Positions 43,633-51,730 of a stretch of DNA of 64,000 nucleotides are shown piece after piece (the stretch's first letter is position 1; every line of letters begins with the position of its first letter). This DNA comes from Desulfobacterium sp. (GTDB lineage: Bacteria; Desulfobacterota; Desulfobacteria; Desulfobacterales; Desulfobacteraceae). The stretch spans positions 37,979 through 101,978 of the forward strand of contig JAEINR010000011.1 of NCBI GenBank assembly GCA_016342325.1, written 5' to 3'. Position numbers and translations under genes: made by a program. Under the pieces are notes generated by a model. The model ran no database searches and had not been told where the DNA came from. It saw only the letters and a list, made by a program, of their open reading frames with translations.

Positions 43633-44607
43633 ATGAACGAAATAATTTTTTGCAAGGAACCCATGAAAACGGAATCGGTGACAAAAGACTTGGGCATCAA
43701 CGGCACCGAAATCGCAGGAATTGCCTGCTCCAACCCCACCATGCTTAAGCCCTATACCCCATACAGGGTCGGACTGAAATCACCACATCTTGGTGGATGC
43801 ATACTCACCCAACTCACCCCAGCCCCCATCTCCCGCAACCTGACCGACCTGTCGCTCTCCTTGGGCGAAGACAATGTTACCACCCTTGCCGACATGTTTG
43901 CCATATTGCAGCAACACGGCCCAGGGCCAATAGGTGCAGCCACAAGCGTTTACGCCCATCGAATCGATGGTTTTATTAATTCCGTAACAAAATATCAGGC
44001 AGCGCTCATGGAATATCGAAAAATCATAAAAACCAATCCCGTAGCCAGCGCTTTAGCCAAACAAAAGGCCCATGCCGCATTTCAAAACATGCAGGTTCGT
44101 TTTCGCCATACCTTGGCCAAAATAGCATCACAGTCAAACGCCCGCAAAGGCACCCCCCTGACCCGTCTTCAAAGGGGACTGAATATTGCCAAAAGCGGCC
44201 GGAGTGCAACCAAGCTGAACATCACCAGCCAGGTTCAGGCCAATAACCTTGTCATGCTAAGCAAAAACATGAAACATTTGGGCAATGGGCTGGCGATCAT
44301 AGACCTTGGAAGCCGTGTGGGCAATATACATAACAGCTACCGGACCGGCGAAAGCTGGGAACGGGAATTATTTATCGAATCCAGCAGTTTTGCAGCCAGT
44401 GCTATTGCTGGTGCCTCTGTTGTGAAGGCAGGTTCTGCTGCACTCACACTCCTTGTGGCTGCAACACCTGCCACCTGGGTAGCTTTAATATTCTGCGGCG
44501 TTGTTGTTACCGGAACGGTTGGGGTTTCAATGTGGACAAATAATTATCTCCAAAATAATAGCGGAGCTTTGTATGACAGTATCATGAATAGGATAGGTTC
44601 ATTATGA
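43633..44607 (+). CDS. Candidate pore-forming toxin-like protein (unknown family)
   Basis: A 324-residue protein without a signal peptide and with no family I can name. The middle is basic and helical (YRKIIKTNPVASALAKQKAH ... RRGL-like LTRLQRGLNIAKSG). The end, about residues 250-310, is a hydrophobic hairpin rich in Gly/Ala spaced as in glycine zippers: SSFAASAIAGASVVKAGSAA, then VAATPATWVALIFCGVVVTG, ending in NNSGALYDSIM. This layout recalls pore-forming interbacterial effectors such as Tse4-type proteins and colicins. Its stop overlaps the next gene (ATGA), which encodes a small membrane protein suited to be its immunity partner. AAGGGGA lies 7 nt before the ATG. Remnants of both genes flank the pair. 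Toxin function is inference; an ordinary membrane protein pair is the alternative. Confidence 0.6.
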   Translation: MNEIIFCKEPMKTESVTKDLGINGTEIAGIACSNPTMLKPYTPYRVGLKSPHLGGCILTQLTPAPISRNLTDLSLSLGEDNVTTLADMFAILQQHGPGPIGAATSVYAHRIDGFINSVTKYQAALMEYRKIIKTNPVASALAKQKAHAAFQNMQVRFRHTLAKIASQSNARKGTPLTRLQRGLNIAKSGRSATKLNITSQVQANNLVMLSKNMKHLGNGLAIIDLGSRVGNIHNSYRTGESWERELFIESSSFAASAIAGASVVKAGSAALTLLVAATPATWVALIFCGVVVTGTVGVSMWTNNYLQNNSGALYDSIMNRIGSL

Positions 44608-44978
44608 GCTTACTTACCAAATTAGTTGGAATTGCTTGCGCAGTAGGTTTTTTGGCTCTAATTACATTTGTTTTGTTTGGCCAGATCACCGTACGCAAGC
44701 TTAGGAAGAATCCAAAGACCAAGGATGAACTGGGCCTTGAATTCATGAGCGGGTGGGATATCCTTAATGTAGCGCAAGCTCTATCAATACCAAGTTTCAT
44801 GGCTCGCAAATTTAAAGATAGCCCGCTATCAGCACTTCATGCTGATTCCGATTTATTAAAAAGACATACCAACAAATTCGACAAGGTATTGGGAACAATT
44901 TTTTATGTACTATTTATGTCTTCAGGGCTGACCTTAGCTTTTCTGGCTCTTCTCGATGTTCTGGGTTTTTTTGAGTAA
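44604..44978 (+). CDS. Candidate membrane immunity protein (unknown family)
   Basis: A 124-residue protein with one membrane helix at each end (LVGIACAVGFLALITFVLFG and IFYVLFMSSGLTLAFLALLD) and a charged cytoplasmic loop between them (TVRKLRKNPKTKDELGLEF ... SDLLKRHTNKF). The ATG overlaps the stop of the toxin-like gene, so expression is coupled. Two-helix inner-membrane proteins that accompany pore-formers are typical immunity factors. A decayed copy of its loop lies at 43433-43571. Base composition is AT-rich relative to the surrounding chromosome. I do not recognise a named family. Confidence 0.6.
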   Translation: MSLLTKLVGIACAVGFLALITFVLFGQITVRKLRKNPKTKDELGLEFMSGWDILNVAQALSIPSFMARKFKDSPLSALHADSDLLKRHTNKFDKVLGTIFYVLFMSSGLTLAFLALLDVLGFFE

Positions 44979-45065
44979 GCGGGATGAATTAAAATTCGGG
45001 AAACACGATACTTAATTCCACTATAAAATTCGTGGGACATGACAATTTCACGGCGTCCGCTTAAC

Positions 45066-45290
45066 AGCAAAAACCAATCCCGCACCCAGGGGTTAGCCAA
45101 ACAAAAGCCCCATACCGTATTTCAAAATATGCAGGTTCGTTTTTGCCATGCCTTGACCACAAAAGCACCCTCCCCTGACCCGTGCTCAAAGGGGACTGAA
45201 CATTGTCAAAAGCGGACGGAAGGCAACCAGGCCGAATACCATCAGCCAGGTTCAAACCACAACCTTGCCATTTACAATCCAAGGGCTGAA
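45066..45290 (+). pseudogene. Decayed fragment of the toxin-like gene
   Basis: Closely parallels 44025-44255 of the intact toxin-like gene: AAAACCAATCCCG, TTTCAAAATATGCAGGTTCG and AAAGGGGACTGAA are shared or nearly so, in the same order. A deletion of about 30 nt and single-base changes break the frame. Translated pieces such as KQKPHTVFQNMQVRFCHAL match KQKAHAAFQNMQVRFRHTL. Neither the amino part nor the hydrophobic hairpin remains. It follows the intact pair by about 90 nt, as expected for a collapsed third tandem copy. Confidence 0.8.
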
Positions 45291-45365
45291 CAACTGCTGC
45301 AATGGACCAAGCCAGTCGTTTCACTCTATACCAGCACGGTAAAAAAAAAGACCCGAAAAACAAAA

Positions 45366-45398
45366 AAGGCTTCCAGCAAGAAAAATGCTGGAAGCCTT
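45366..45398 (-). terminator. Terminator of tRNA-Lys
   Basis: AAGGCTTCCAGCA and TGCTGGAAGCCTT form a 13-bp stem; read on the minus strand it is followed by T6. It lies 10 nt beyond the tRNA 3' end. Confidence 0.88.
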
Positions 45399-45407
45399 GA
45401 TGTAAAA

Positions 45408-45483
45408 TGGTGGGCCGTCGCGGGATCGAACCGTGGACCTACTGATTAAGAGTCAGTTGCTCTACCAATTGAGCTAACGGCCC
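45408..45483 (-). tRNA. tRNA-Lys (anticodon CTT)
   Basis: A complete 76-nt cloverleaf on the minus strand: acceptor GGGCCGT with ACGGCCC, D-arm GCTCAATTGGTAGAGC, anticodon loop CTCTTAA (anticodon CTT), T-arm GGTTCGATCC, CCA encoded. Confidence 0.96.
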
Positions 45484-45506
45484 TTGCCGAAGCAAGAAAC
45501 ACAGCG

Positions 45507-45535
45507 AAAGTACCAGTAAGCAACCCATCTGTCAA
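45507..45535 (-). promoter_or_regulatory. Promoter of tRNA-Lys
   Basis: On the minus strand TTGACA (45535-45530), 17-nt spacer, TACTTT (45512-45507), 24 nt before the tRNA. Confidence 0.7.
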
Positions 45536-45581
45536 ACCTTTTTTTTATAAAAAACGGATTTAACCAAAAGGCATAAAAATA

Positions 45582-45610
45582 TTGACCTGATTTTACCTGT
45601 TTGATACAAA
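45582..45610 (+). promoter_or_regulatory. Candidate promoter of hemL
   Basis: TTGACC (45582-45587), 17-nt spacer, TACAAA (45605-45610), about 70 nt before the hemL ATG. Confidence 0.5.
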
Positions 45611-45680
45611 AGAAAGTTTGTTTAGGGATGTATATCTTGAGGGTTTCAAGTGTTAATATATTATTCGAGGATTAAATATC

Positions 45681-46967
45681 ATGGATACAACCAAATCTGA
45701 AGCGCTGTTCAATGAGGCTGCCGAACTTATTCCCGGAGGTGTCAACTCGCCTGTTAGAGCGTGCGGGTCCGTGGGCGGAAGCCCCCTTTTTATAAAAAAA
45801 GCAGATGGCAGCAAAATTGTTGATGCCGATGGCAACACCTACATCGATTATATTGGATCATGGGGCCCCATGATCCTGGGACACCGCCATCCCAAGGTCA
45901 TCGACGCGCTGACCAATGCCCTGGCATCCGGGACAAGCTTTGGCGCTCCCACCGCCCTTGAGAGCGAGCTGTCAAAGCTTGTCACCGCAGCGGTTCCGTC
46001 GGTGGAAATGGTGAGGATGGTCAACTCCGGCACCGAGGCGACCATGAGCGCCGTCCGACTGGCCCGGGGATACACGGGCCGGGATATCATCATCAAGTTT
46101 GACGGATGCTACCACGGCCATGCAGATACCCTTCTCGTTGCTGCAGGCTCGGGGGTTGCAACCTTAGGGATTCCCGGAAGCCCCGGCATCCCCGATTCCG
46201 TCATCACCCACACCCTGAGCATCACCTATAATGATATTGACGGTTTCAAGCAGCTCATGGCGACCAAGGGAGACAAGGTTGCCGGCATCATTGTGGAGCC
46301 GATAGCCGGTAACATGGGCATGGTTCCGCCGGTTGAAGGTTTCCTTGAGACCCTTCGGAGCGAAAGCACAAAACATGGCGCCCTTCTCATCTTTGACGAG
46401 GTGATGACAGGCTTCAGGGTGGCCAAAGGGTCTGCCCAGGGCCTTTTCGGGATCACCCCGGACCTCACCTGTTTTGGAAAGATCATCGGTGGCGGACTTC
46501 CCGTGGGCGCCTATGGCGGAAAACGGGAAATCATGAATCACATCGCCCCGGTGGGACCGGTCTACCAGGCAGGAACACTGTCGGGCAACCCCTTGGCCAT
46601 GGCAGCCGGAATTGCAACCCTGGAAGAGATCAGAAAACCCGGGTTCTATGAAGCCCTGGATGCCAAGACCGAGAAACTGGTCACAGGACTTCGGAATGCC
46701 GCAGACAAGGCAGGCATCGACTTTTCCACCGGGCATATCGGCTCAATGGCGGGACTGTTTTTCACCAAATCAGTGGTTACCAATTTTGATGAGGCCAAAA
46801 CCAGCAACCTTGAACGGTTTGCCACCTTCTATAACGAGATGCGCAAGCGGGGTATCTACCTTGCGCCATCCCAGTTTGAAGCCTTGTTTGTCTCTGCCGC
46901 ACACAGCGACGCAGACATAGAGGCTACGATCAACGCCGCCGTTGAGGTCATGGAAGGTCTTGCCTGA
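45681..46967 (+). CDS. hemL: Glutamate-1-semialdehyde 2,1-aminomutase
   Basis: Forms 5-aminolevulinate for tetrapyrrole synthesis (heme, siroheme, cobalamin). 428 residues, standard length. [16 protein letters not shown] opens the family consensus; [38 protein letters not shown] and the pyridoxal-phosphate lysine K267 in [17 protein letters not shown] are present. GAGG lies 12 nt before the ATG. The mpl gene follows after one base. Confidence 0.97.
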   Translation: MDTTKSEALFNEAAELIPGGVNSPVRACGSVGGSPLFIKKADGSKIVDADGNTYIDYIGSWGPMILGHRHPKVIDALTNALASGTSFGAPTALESELSKLVTAAVPSVEMVRMVNSGTEATMSAVRLARGYTGRDIIIKFDGCYHGHADTLLVAAGSGVATLGIPGSPGIPDSVITHTLSITYNDIDGFKQLMATKGDKVAGIIVEPIAGNMGMVPPVEGFLETLRSESTKHGALLIFDEVMTGFRVAKGSAQGLFGITPDLTCFGKIIGGGLPVGAYGGKREIMNHIAPVGPVYQAGTLSGNPLAMAAGIATLEEIRKPGFYEALDAKTEKLVTGLRNAADKAGIDFSTGHIGSMAGLFFTKSVVTNFDEAKTSNLERFATFYNEMRKRGIYLAPSQFEALFVSAAHSDADIEATINAAVEVMEGLA

Positions 46968-46968
46968 T

Positions 46969-48378
46969 ATGGGAAACTACATCCCGGAAACGGTAAAAAA
47001 GATTCATATGATCGCCGCCTGTGGCACCGGCATGGGGGCCCTTGCCTGCATACTCCAGGACATGGGGTATGCGGTGACAGGGTCGGACCAGGACGTTTAT
47101 CCGCCCATGAGTGATTTTCTTTCGCATAAGGGGATTCGGCTGATCAAGGGATTCCATCCGGACAACCTTGATCCGGAAACCGATCTTGTGATTGTGGGGA
47201 ATGCCGTTTTCAGAAGCAACCCCGAGGCCGTGGCCACAATGGAGCGCAAGATACCCTACTGCTCCATGCCCCAGGCGTTGAACCGGTTTGCCGCAGCCGG
47301 CAAAAAGATCATCCTGGTCACGGGCACCCACGGAAAGACGACCACGGCCTCACTCATGGCCCATGTCCTGAACGAGGCCGGCCTGGACCCCTCGTTCATG
47401 ATCGGCGGAATTGTCACGGATTTCAACGGCAACTACCGGATTGGAAAAGGCGAGCACATTGTCATCGAGGGAGATGAGTATGACACGGCCTTTTTCGACA
47501 AGGGTCCCAAGTTCATGCATTACAACCCGTATGTCACCATCATGACAGGGGTTGAGTTTGACCATGCCGATATCTTCAGGGACCTTGATCACGTCAAAGA
47601 GGTGTTCACAAACTTTGTGAAGAAACTTACGCCGGAAAGCCTGGCCATTGCCTTTAATGAAGACCGGAACCTTGACGAGGTCCTTGCCTTTGGAAAATGC
47701 GGCATCCAGCGCTATGGGGATGATGCCGGGGATTGGTCCTGTGTTGATTTAAAGGCAGAGGACGGAAAAAGCGTCTTCAAAATAAAAGATCCCACAGGAA
47801 GCCTGGGCACGTTCACCACCCCCATGATGGGCCACCACAACATCATGAACGCCCTTGCCGTGATCGCTGCCTCAAAACGAATCAACGTTCCGGACGAGTG
47901 CCTGGCCGCTGCCCTGGACAGCTTTGCCGGCGTCAAACGACGCCAGGAGGTAAGGGGCGTTAAGAACGGCATCACCGTAATGGATGACTTTGCCCACCAC
48001 CCCACCGCAGTCAGGGAGACCCTGAAGGCCGTGGGTCCGTTTTACAAGGATGGAAGAATCATTGCCGTGTTCGAGCCCCGAACCAACTCCAGCATGCGCA
48101 CTGTTTTTCAAGCGGTTTATCCCCCAGCCTTTGACGGGGCCGACATGGTCTGTGTCCGACGGCCGTCAAAGATCGATAAAATCCCCCCGGAGGAGAGGCT
48201 CTCCCCGGAAAAACTGGTTGCAGATATTTGTGAACGGGGAACGGATGCCCATCTGTTTGATAACACCGATACCATCATAAATTTTCTCGTCCAAAGGGGT
48301 GAAAAAAACGATCTCATGCTTATTATGTCAAACGGAGGTTTTGACAACATCCACGATAGATTGCTGGAGCGCCTTTAA
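46969..48378 (+). CDS. mpl: UDP-N-acetylmuramate:tripeptide ligase Mpl
   Basis: A peptidoglycan-recycling enzyme that attaches recovered murein tripeptide to UDP-MurNAc. From ATG 46969 it has 469 residues. It begins KKIHMIAACGTGMGALACIL with a long-form Rossmann start, has the ATP loop VTGTHGKTTTASLMAHVL (around 112-128), EGDEYDTAFFDKGPKFMHY, which is Mpl-specific, and MDDFAHHPTAVRETL. An in-frame start at 46942 inside hemL is less likely. mltF at 60.3 kb is another cell-wall turnover enzyme in this window. Confidence 0.94.
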   Translation: MGNYIPETVKKIHMIAACGTGMGALACILQDMGYAVTGSDQDVYPPMSDFLSHKGIRLIKGFHPDNLDPETDLVIVGNAVFRSNPEAVATMERKIPYCSMPQALNRFAAAGKKIILVTGTHGKTTTASLMAHVLNEAGLDPSFMIGGIVTDFNGNYRIGKGEHIVIEGDEYDTAFFDKGPKFMHYNPYVTIMTGVEFDHADIFRDLDHVKEVFTNFVKKLTPESLAIAFNEDRNLDEVLAFGKCGIQRYGDDAGDWSCVDLKAEDGKSVFKIKDPTGSLGTFTTPMMGHHNIMNALAVIAASKRINVPDECLAAALDSFAGVKRRQEVRGVKNGITVMDDFAHHPTAVRETLKAVGPFYKDGRIIAVFEPRTNSSMRTVFQAVYPPAFDGADMVCVRRPSKIDKIPPEERLSPEKLVADICERGTDAHLFDNTDTIINFLVQRGEKNDLMLIMSNGGFDNIHDRLLERL

Positions 48379-48380
48379 GA

Positions 48381-48566
48381 ATGAAAAAAAGTGCTGTCCT
48401 GAGAATCGTTGGGATCGGAACCTTTCACATGTTTCTTTACCTGTGGCTGGTGCCCTTTGTGATCTACCCCAGGTATGGAGATAGCGGACTGAAGATGACC
48501 GTTGCTGTTGCGGTCCTCGTGTCTGTGGCTGTTATCGCCACCCTCTTTATCGGCAAAAAGCGTTGA
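48381..48566 (+). CDS. Small two-helix membrane protein
   Basis: A 61-residue protein, two nucleotides after mpl, with two hydrophobic stretches (VGIGTFHMFLYLWLVPFVIY and MTVAVAVLVSVAVIATLFIG) and a basic tail GKKR. No strong ribosome site, so translation is probably coupled to mpl. The composition and position support a real gene; no family recognised. Confidence 0.65.
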   Translation: MKKSAVLRIVGIGTFHMFLYLWLVPFVIYPRYGDSGLKMTVAVAVLVSVAVIATLFIGKKR

Positions 48567-48594
48567 AGATAAATTTATAAAAAGGATTACTGAC

Positions 48595-49026
48595 ATGGAA
48601 AACATAGAAAAGTTTGAATGGAATGAAGAGTTGAGCGTAGACATCCCGGAGATCGACGAGCTCCAGAAAAAAATGTTCGCCCTCTTGAATGTATTGATTG
48701 ACCTAAAGGACAACAACAAGGACGGCAAGGAGTGTTCCAACATGGTTGCCGAGCTCAATGAGTACAGCAGGTATTTCTTCAGCAAAGAAGAAGAATACCT
48801 GAGAAAGTGCGGCTACCCCGAGATAGACTACCATGCCAAGGAGCACCGCAAGTTTGTCAAGAACACGATCAGCCTGCGACGCCAGGTAACCGAGGACAAG
48901 GACAACTTGAGCTACGAGGTGATCAAGCAACTCCAGGAGTGGCTTGTCGAGCACATCATGACCAGCGATCTTCTTTATGTCCCGTTTTTGCGGACGACCA
49001 ACTACATCAAGGAGTCCAAAAAATAG
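48595..49026 (+). CDS. Hemerythrin-like protein with incomplete iron site
   Basis: A 143-residue four-helix protein of the bacteriohemerythrin family (EWNEELSVDIPEIDELQKKMF ... GYPEIDYHAKEHRKFV ... WLVEHIMTSDLLYVPFL). The first ligand, His in the usual EIDxQH, is Gln (ELQ), and the His of the YHFxxEE helix is Phe (YFFSKEEE). The Glu, the HxxxH-type pair and the last His/Asp remain. A normal oxygen-binding di-iron centre is therefore doubtful. The start is at 48595, with AAAAGGA 9 nt upstream; an upstream in-frame start inside the small membrane gene is unlikely. Compare the intact proteins at 61.9 and 62.4 kb. Confidence 0.85.
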   Translation: MENIEKFEWNEELSVDIPEIDELQKKMFALLNVLIDLKDNNKDGKECSNMVAELNEYSRYFFSKEEEYLRKCGYPEIDYHAKEHRKFVKNTISLRRQVTEDKDNLSYEVIKQLQEWLVEHIMTSDLLYVPFLRTTNYIKESKK

Positions 49027-49120
49027 AGATTAAAGATTTTTTCTTAGTTGACGATATCTAAGAGTAATAGAGTAAAAAAGCTTTTCAACCAATTAACCCT
49101 GTAACTGGAGTTAAGAGAAC

Positions 49121-49348
49121 ATGACTGGCGCACCATTAATAGTACCGCTGAAAAAGGGACCTGTAAATGCTGCAGTATCGGTTGGTGAAGAGTCGAAACA
49201 GGAGAGAAGGGCCTTGAAGAGGCGAAAGCTGAAACGGGAACGGCGAAAAAACAGACGGGACCGACGAAAAGACGTGAGAGCCGGAGTTGTGGTTCTTCTC
49301 TCCTCCACAAACGACAGGCGGGCAAGAAGGGACAGGCGGCAGGGTTAG
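49121..49348 (+). CDS. Small, highly basic protein
   Basis: A 75-residue frame. After a short hydrophobic start (TGAPLIVPLKKGPVNAAV) it is dominated by Arg/Lys, for example RRALKRRKLKRERRKNRRDR, then VRAGVVVLLSSTNDRRARRD. It may bind nucleic acid. It ends 4 nt into the 3' end of the convergent DUF2279 gene. The ribosome site is weak. The low-complexity make-up makes this a moderate-confidence call. Confidence 0.45.
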   Translation: MTGAPLIVPLKKGPVNAAVSVGEESKQERRALKRRKLKRERRKNRRDRRKDVRAGVVVLLSSTNDRRARRDRRQG

Positions 49349-50154
49349 TTCAGATCCTTTTCAAGACGGAGGCTGGTATAGGGAATTTGAAGGTAATTGA
49401 CAATCTTTGAAGTCTTGTTCAAGGAAAAGTGGTTAAAAAACCTGGGCATGTTGATGCCCACACCAAGATAAAGGTTTCGGGATCTCTTTGTTTGATTGTC
49501 GGAATACCCTTGGATAAAATAGCCAAGGTGAATCTCTAATAATTTGAGATACCGGTTTTCAATGGCGTCAAAACCGTCCAGTTTGACTGCTGCAAGATAC
49601 CGGGTTCTTTCATAGTCGGTAAAGATATCCGGTTCCGTGAAGTCCGGACGGTATTCCACCCTGATATCGATTTTTCTGGCAAGCCCGGGACAGACCCTGA
49701 AGTAATAGCCGGCAATCCCCCCAAGGGCGTTCATAATAAAGTCTTCATGGGAAAAACCAAAGTCGCTGAACGAGTCTCCCGCCTCCATGGCGCCCATCAG
49801 GGCAAAGGAGGAGAGCGCCCCCAGGAGCGACGCCTTTTCATGGGAATACCCCCAGCGTTCATAGCGTGCACCAAGAATGTGGGAGATGGCGTAGGTGAAA
49901 TAGAAGTGCCCCAGTTTGTCAGCACCGCCCTCGTCCGTGTCTTCTGAAAACCAGTTTTCATCCCCCAGGGTCGGGCTTTTGGTGAAATAGTCCCAATTGG
50001 CGACCCCCCATCCGGTAATGGCAAGGAGGCCGACCCCGTTGGCCAGCAACACCTTTTCTTCTTTTGAGAGTTCAGGTTCGAACCCGTCTGCGCCAAGGGG
50101 AACCATTGCAAGGACGAGGACGACTCCAAGGAACTTTTTTAAAATCCCGGTCAT
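49345..50154 (-). CDS. DUF2279 (YfiM-like) exported protein
   Basis: A 269-residue protein with a signal peptide (GILKKFLGVVLVLAMVPLGADG). The DUF2279 signature is GGADKLGHFYFTYAISHILG, followed by a hydrophobic core (KASLLGALSSFALMGAMEAGD) and DFIMNALGGIAGYYF. The family is of unknown function, found in Gram-negative envelopes. The carboxy end (HLGYFIQGYSDNQTKRSRNLYLGVGINMP) looks like beta strands of an outer-membrane or lipid-facing protein. Divergent from the helicase gene. Confidence 0.82.
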   Translation of the reverse strand: MTGILKKFLGVVLVLAMVPLGADGFEPELSKEEKVLLANGVGLLAITGWGVANWDYFTKSPTLGDENWFSEDTDEGGADKLGHFYFTYAISHILGARYERWGYSHEKASLLGALSSFALMGAMEAGDSFSDFGFSHEDFIMNALGGIAGYYFRVCPGLARKIDIRVEYRPDFTEPDIFTDYERTRYLAAVKLDGFDAIENRYLKLLEIHLGYFIQGYSDNQTKRSRNLYLGVGINMPRFFNHFSLNKTSKIVNYLQIPYTSLRLEKDLN

Positions 50155-50254
50155 GGCTCTCTCCTGATCGAAGTAAACTGCGGATAATTTGGAAATGTGT
50201 TTGTTTCTGCTATATATTTATCAGATACGACAAAAAGAACAAGAGATTTCAAGA

Positions 50255-50294
50255 CAACGCCGGCCCGGGTATGCTATTCTGCCCGTGCCGGCGT
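50255..50294 (+). promoter_or_regulatory. Hairpin in the helicase leader
   Basis: AACGCCGGC (50255-50263) pairs with GCCGGCGTT (50286-50294), 35 nt before the helicase ATG. No T-tract beyond two bases; probably an mRNA leader structure. Confidence 0.5.
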
Positions 50295-50329
50295 TTAAGC
50301 CAACAAACAAAGAGAGATGCCAAAGAAAC

Positions 50330-51709
50330 ATGGAGATAATTGTTCACAACACCTTAACCCTCTCCGGCATGGACGAGGAACTGGCCCAGGGGATCAAAGC
50401 CAAACTCTCCATGCCCAACCCCAAATATGCCGAGGCTGAAAAACGTGGCAGACGAACCGCTGGCATCCCTTCAACGCTGACCTTTTATGATGAAAACGAC
50501 GACACGATGACACTTCCCAGGGGATTTTTCCATCAACTCAAGCAGATGGCAAAAGCAGCCGGCGTTAGCTGTGAAATCAACGATCGGCGAAGGACGCTAT
50601 CGCCCCGGGAGATTTCCTTTTACGGTAAATTACGCGCCCTGCAGCTGACTGCGGTCAAAAGCCTCCTGAAAAATGATTTTGGCGTGCTGCACATCCCCAC
50701 CGGAGGCGGCAAAACCGTTATCGCCCTTTGGGTCATTGCCCATCGGAAACAGCCGGCCCTGGTGGTTGTTCATACCAGGGAGCTGCTAAACCAGTGGATC
50801 AACAGGATAGAATCGTTTTTGCACATTCCCAAAAAAGAGATCGGCATCATCGGCGGCGGCAAATTCAAGATCGGCAGGGAGGTCACCGTTGCAACGATCC
50901 AGAGCCTTGTAAAACGGGCGGACAAGGTGGTACCCCAGGTGGGTTACCTTATTCTGGACGAATGCCACCGGGCTCCGGCCATGCAGTATATCGAAGCCAT
51001 CAAGCAGTTTGACTGCAAATACATGACAGGACTCACGGCCACGCCTTCGCGAAGGGATAAGCTTTCAAAGGCCATCTTCTGGCACATCGGAGACATCACC
51101 GGAAAAATCGATAAACAGGCGCTACTTGAAACCAACCATCTTTGCCAGGCCGAAGTGCTCTGGGTAAAGACAGGGTTTGATACGGATATCGACACCTCCA
51201 ACAACTATTCCCAGGCCCTGTCGGCCCTGACAAAGGATCACAAAAGGAACCGGCTCATCTGCGACACGGTGACACGCCGCACAGGCAAGGGCATTGATCT
51301 TGTTCTCTCCGACCGCAGGGAGCACTGCCTGGAGCTGGGCCGACTGCTTGAACAAACCGGACTGGTTACCCCCGCCGTCCTGACCGGAGACAAAACCGCA
51401 AAACAGCGGGCCGAAATCATGGAAGGTCTTGATAGAGGAAGGTTTACCGTGCTCATCGCAACCGGGCAGTTGATCGGAGAGGGGTTTGATCTGCCAACGT
51501 TGTCAACCCTCTACCTGACCACGCCGGTGAAGTTTCCGGGCCGGGTGATCCAGTATGTTGGCAGGATTTTGAGACCGTCAAAAGAGAAAACCAAGGCCAC
51601 CATCATCGATTTTGTGGATGTCAACAACCCGGTGTTCAAAGCGTCTGCCACCTCTCGATTTCACACCTACCGACAACAGGGAATCACCGAGCAGAAGGCC
51701 CTCGACTGA
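50330..51709 (+). CDS. SF2 DEAD/DEAH-box helicase (SSL2/XPB-like)
   Basis: A 459-residue nucleic-acid helicase or translocase. Walker A is LHIPTGGGKTVIAL, motif Ia VVVHTRELLNQW, Walker B ILDECHRAP, motif III TGLTATPSRRDK; the second RecA fold has IATGQLIGEGFDLPTLSTLYL and VIQYVGRILRPSKEKTKATIIDFVD. The start at 50330 gives EIIVHNTLTLSGMDEELAQG; an upstream in-frame start exists but is not supported. Stand-alone COG1061 helicases are found in phage, plasmid and chromosomal contexts with repair roles. Not adjacent to a nuclease here. Confidence 0.88.
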   Translation: MEIIVHNTLTLSGMDEELAQGIKAKLSMPNPKYAEAEKRGRRTAGIPSTLTFYDENDDTMTLPRGFFHQLKQMAKAAGVSCEINDRRRTLSPREISFYGKLRALQLTAVKSLLKNDFGVLHIPTGGGKTVIALWVIAHRKQPALVVVHTRELLNQWINRIESFLHIPKKEIGIIGGGKFKIGREVTVATIQSLVKRADKVVPQVGYLILDECHRAPAMQYIEAIKQFDCKYMTGLTATPSRRDKLSKAIFWHIGDITGKIDKQALLETNHLCQAEVLWVKTGFDTDIDTSNNYSQALSALTKDHKRNRLICDTVTRRTGKGIDLVLSDRREHCLELGRLLEQTGLVTPAVLTGDKTAKQRAEIMEGLDRGRFTVLIATGQLIGEGFDLPTLSTLYLTTPVKFPGRVIQYVGRILRPSKEKTKATIIDFVDVNNPVFKASATSRFHTYRQQGITEQKALD

Positions 51710-51730
51710 TGGGCGGTAGATTCGACCGGC

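Noticed and set aside
45039..45449. A 136-codon plus-strand frame read as a gene
   Set aside because: It fuses the decayed toxin-like fragment to the antisense of tRNA-Lys and its terminator, so it is not a real gene.
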